DNA of 64,000 nucleotides, taken from NCBI RefSeq assembly GCF_001422445.1, contig NZ_LMNA01000027.1:248001-312000 (forward strand). The letters are read 5' to 3'. Below, piece by piece: positions 63,151-64,000 of the stretch (its first letter is position 1; each line of letters begins with the position of its first letter). A program made the position numbers and the translations under genes. This DNA comes from Pseudorhodoferax sp. Leaf274. GTDB taxonomy: Bacteria > Pseudomonadota > Gammaproteobacteria > Burkholderiales > Burkholderiaceae_C. Under the pieces are notes generated by a model. That model saw nothing but the letters and a program-made list of their open reading frames with translations. It did no database searches and was not told the DNA's origin.

Positions 63151-63181
63151 TGATGGGCGATCAGCCCGGCAAGGGGCCGGA

Positions 63182-64000
63182 TCAGACGTAGACGCCCGTT
63201 AGCCGATCAGCCGTCATTGCGTAGGGGCTGATCGCCATCGCTGAGAAGCTGGCCTTCGCTGCCCCGCCGTCTGAAGCCTGGGGTCCGTAGGGCGCCGGCC
63301 AAAGCGCTGCCAGTGCGGACTCGTAGAACGTCGTTGCCAGGTAGCGGCCGGTCTTCTGGTCCCAGATCCCGCTCAACGTGGCGCAGTACTGGTAGCCCAA
63401 CTCCGGGATGCATAAAGGCTTGTTGTGGGTGGAGGCCAAGACCTTAATACTGGACCAGCAGCCCGCAGGCCTATTGTTCTGGCCAAGCAGCGACACCGAG
63501 GCGTCATTGCGGTTGTCATAGGTGTCCATCGAAATGATGTCCACGTACGAGGAGCCAGGCCAGAACAGGTTTGGGTCGACGCCTGTGCTGCCATCAACGT
63601 TCCAGCAGTAGAGGACATGCGTGAGGCCTTTGACATCGCGCAGGTAGTTCACGAAGTCGCGCCACAGCAGGATGAAGTCGGATGCACGATCCACCCCATT
63701 CCACCAAAACCAGTCGCCGGTCGCCTCATGCCACCAGCGAAGGATCACGGGGATCTTGCGCCCCTTGCTGTCCACCAGGCTCGCCAGGAAGTCGGCAAGG
63801 CGGTCCAGGTATGCCAAGTATTCGGCCCGCTTCGATCCGCCCGGCTTGATCACGCTCAACGGGGAGCCGGTCCGATCCTTGAACGTCCCCTCGCCGGTGG
63901 CCGTCGTCGGGCTGACCGTGCCATTGCGCGACAGGTTGCCCGTGTCAGGGTTCCCGGGATGGTTGTGGAGCGTGAGGATTGCCCCTTGCTCGTAGGCCTC
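63182..64000 (-). CDS. GH26-type glycosidase-domain protein in the tail operon, 5' end outside window
   Basis: 272 residues are visible, reading in from the right edge without a stop. The domain matches glycoside hydrolase family 26 (beta-mannanase type): PVILRWWHEATGDWFWW holds the acid/base Glu (codon 63725-63727), YVDIISMDTYD is a core strand, and KPLCIPELGYQ holds the nucleophile Glu (codon 63401-63403). The two Glu lie 108 residues apart, as I recall for Cellvibrio Man26A. The N-terminal part (LTLHNHPGNPDTG) also fits the fold. In lambda order this is the place of major tail protein V or of a gene just beside it. It may be a separate enzyme or a domain on a tail protein; the missing 5' end decides. 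Confidence 0.8.
   Translation of the reverse strand, partial: EAYEQGAILTLHNHPGNPDTGNLSRNGTVSPTTATGEGTFKDRTGSPLSVIKPGGSKRAEYLAYLDRLADFLASLVDSKGRKIPVILRWWHEATGDWFWWNGVDRASDFILLWRDFVNYLRDVKGLTHVLYCWNVDGSTGVDPNLFWPGSSYVDIISMDTYDNRNDASVSLLGQNNRPAGCWSSIKVLASTHNKPLCIPELGYQYCATLSGIWDQKTGRYLATTFYESALAALWPAPYGPQASDGGAAKASFSAMAISPYAMTADRLTGVYV

Larger units (their letters stand above)
46440..64000. mobile_element. Lambda-like prophage inserted in dusA, right part outside the window
   Basis: The left border lies within the 5' end of dusA (about 46440-46500) where GC-rich host sequence gives way to AT-rich DNA followed by an integrase gene. Inside are integrase, a cargo gene and a late operon with tail, lysis and spanin genes in the typical order, read leftward. 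Head, packaging, replication and repressor genes and the right attachment site must lie beyond position 64000. The open frames are long and undamaged, so the prophage may be functional. Confidence 0.9.

Overview
The window is GC-rich DNA from a betaproteobacterium, most likely Comamonadaceae (Variovorax/Acidovorax/Delftia-like). The evidence is the gene repertoire: two orphan Bug-type tripartite tricarboxylate receptors, single-chain acyl-CoA carboxylase, CaiB/BaiF CoA transferase, membrane-bound PQQ dehydrogenase, DUF6172 and DUF1656/FUSC efflux genes. Codon bias toward G/C in third position is very strong, so the antisense strand of almost every gene is also open. No rRNA, tRNA or CRISPR array was seen.

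Positions 1-46.5 kb are chromosomal and carry mainly accessory metabolism. In order: the end of an IclR regulator and a PIN-domain remnant; an Aap-type amino-acid ABC transporter (receptor plus two permeases, no ATPase nearby); a sigma-54-dependent activator divergent from a hotdog thioesterase, a three-domain biotin carboxylase, a tandem CaiB CoA transferase and a Bug receptor, with a -24/-12-like element in front of the thioesterase; a large lipoprotein closed by a strong terminator; a BatA-like VWA protein; an iron alcohol dehydrogenase; a PQQ dehydrogenase; DUF3445; a periplasmic asparaginase; and a MarR-controlled FUSC/DUF1656/HlyD/NodT efflux operon with stop-start overlaps. After that come a FitAB-like toxin-antitoxin pair, a MmyB-type regulator with a candidate operator, an MFS exporter with an ornithine-cyclodeaminase-like protein, and a GntR-controlled 2-hydroxyacid/glyoxylate module (aminotransferase, YdiJ-like FAD/Fe-S dehydrogenase, Bug receptor). 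A leftward block follows with enoyl-CoA hydratase, methyltransferase, DUF35 and thiolase, an M20 peptidase lipoprotein, a D-2-hydroxyacid dehydrogenase and dusA.

From about 46.45 kb to the right edge lies a prophage inserted in the 5' end of dusA. The host gene now takes its start from prophage DNA. The rightward left arm holds a tyrosine integrase, an AT-rich PIN-like (DUF4935-type) gene that looks like a defence cargo gene, and an unknown gene behind a near-consensus LexA box. The rest is a lambda-like late operon read leftward: a GH26-glycosidase-domain protein in the place of the major tail protein, tail chaperones G/GT with an A-AAA-AAC frameshift site, tape measure, M/L/K-like tail tip proteins, a very large J-like protein with an I-like N-terminus, DUF4376, two holin-like membrane proteins, a lysozyme-like protein, a permuted papain-like enzyme, nested Rz/Rz1 spanins and an unknown gene. 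The same hairpin-terminator plus ribosome-binding cassette occurs twice in this operon.

The most unusual items are the GH26 domain in the tail operon, the single AT-rich PIN-like cargo gene, the SOS-box gene of unknown function, and the sigma-54-linked carboxylase/tandem-CoA-transferase cluster.
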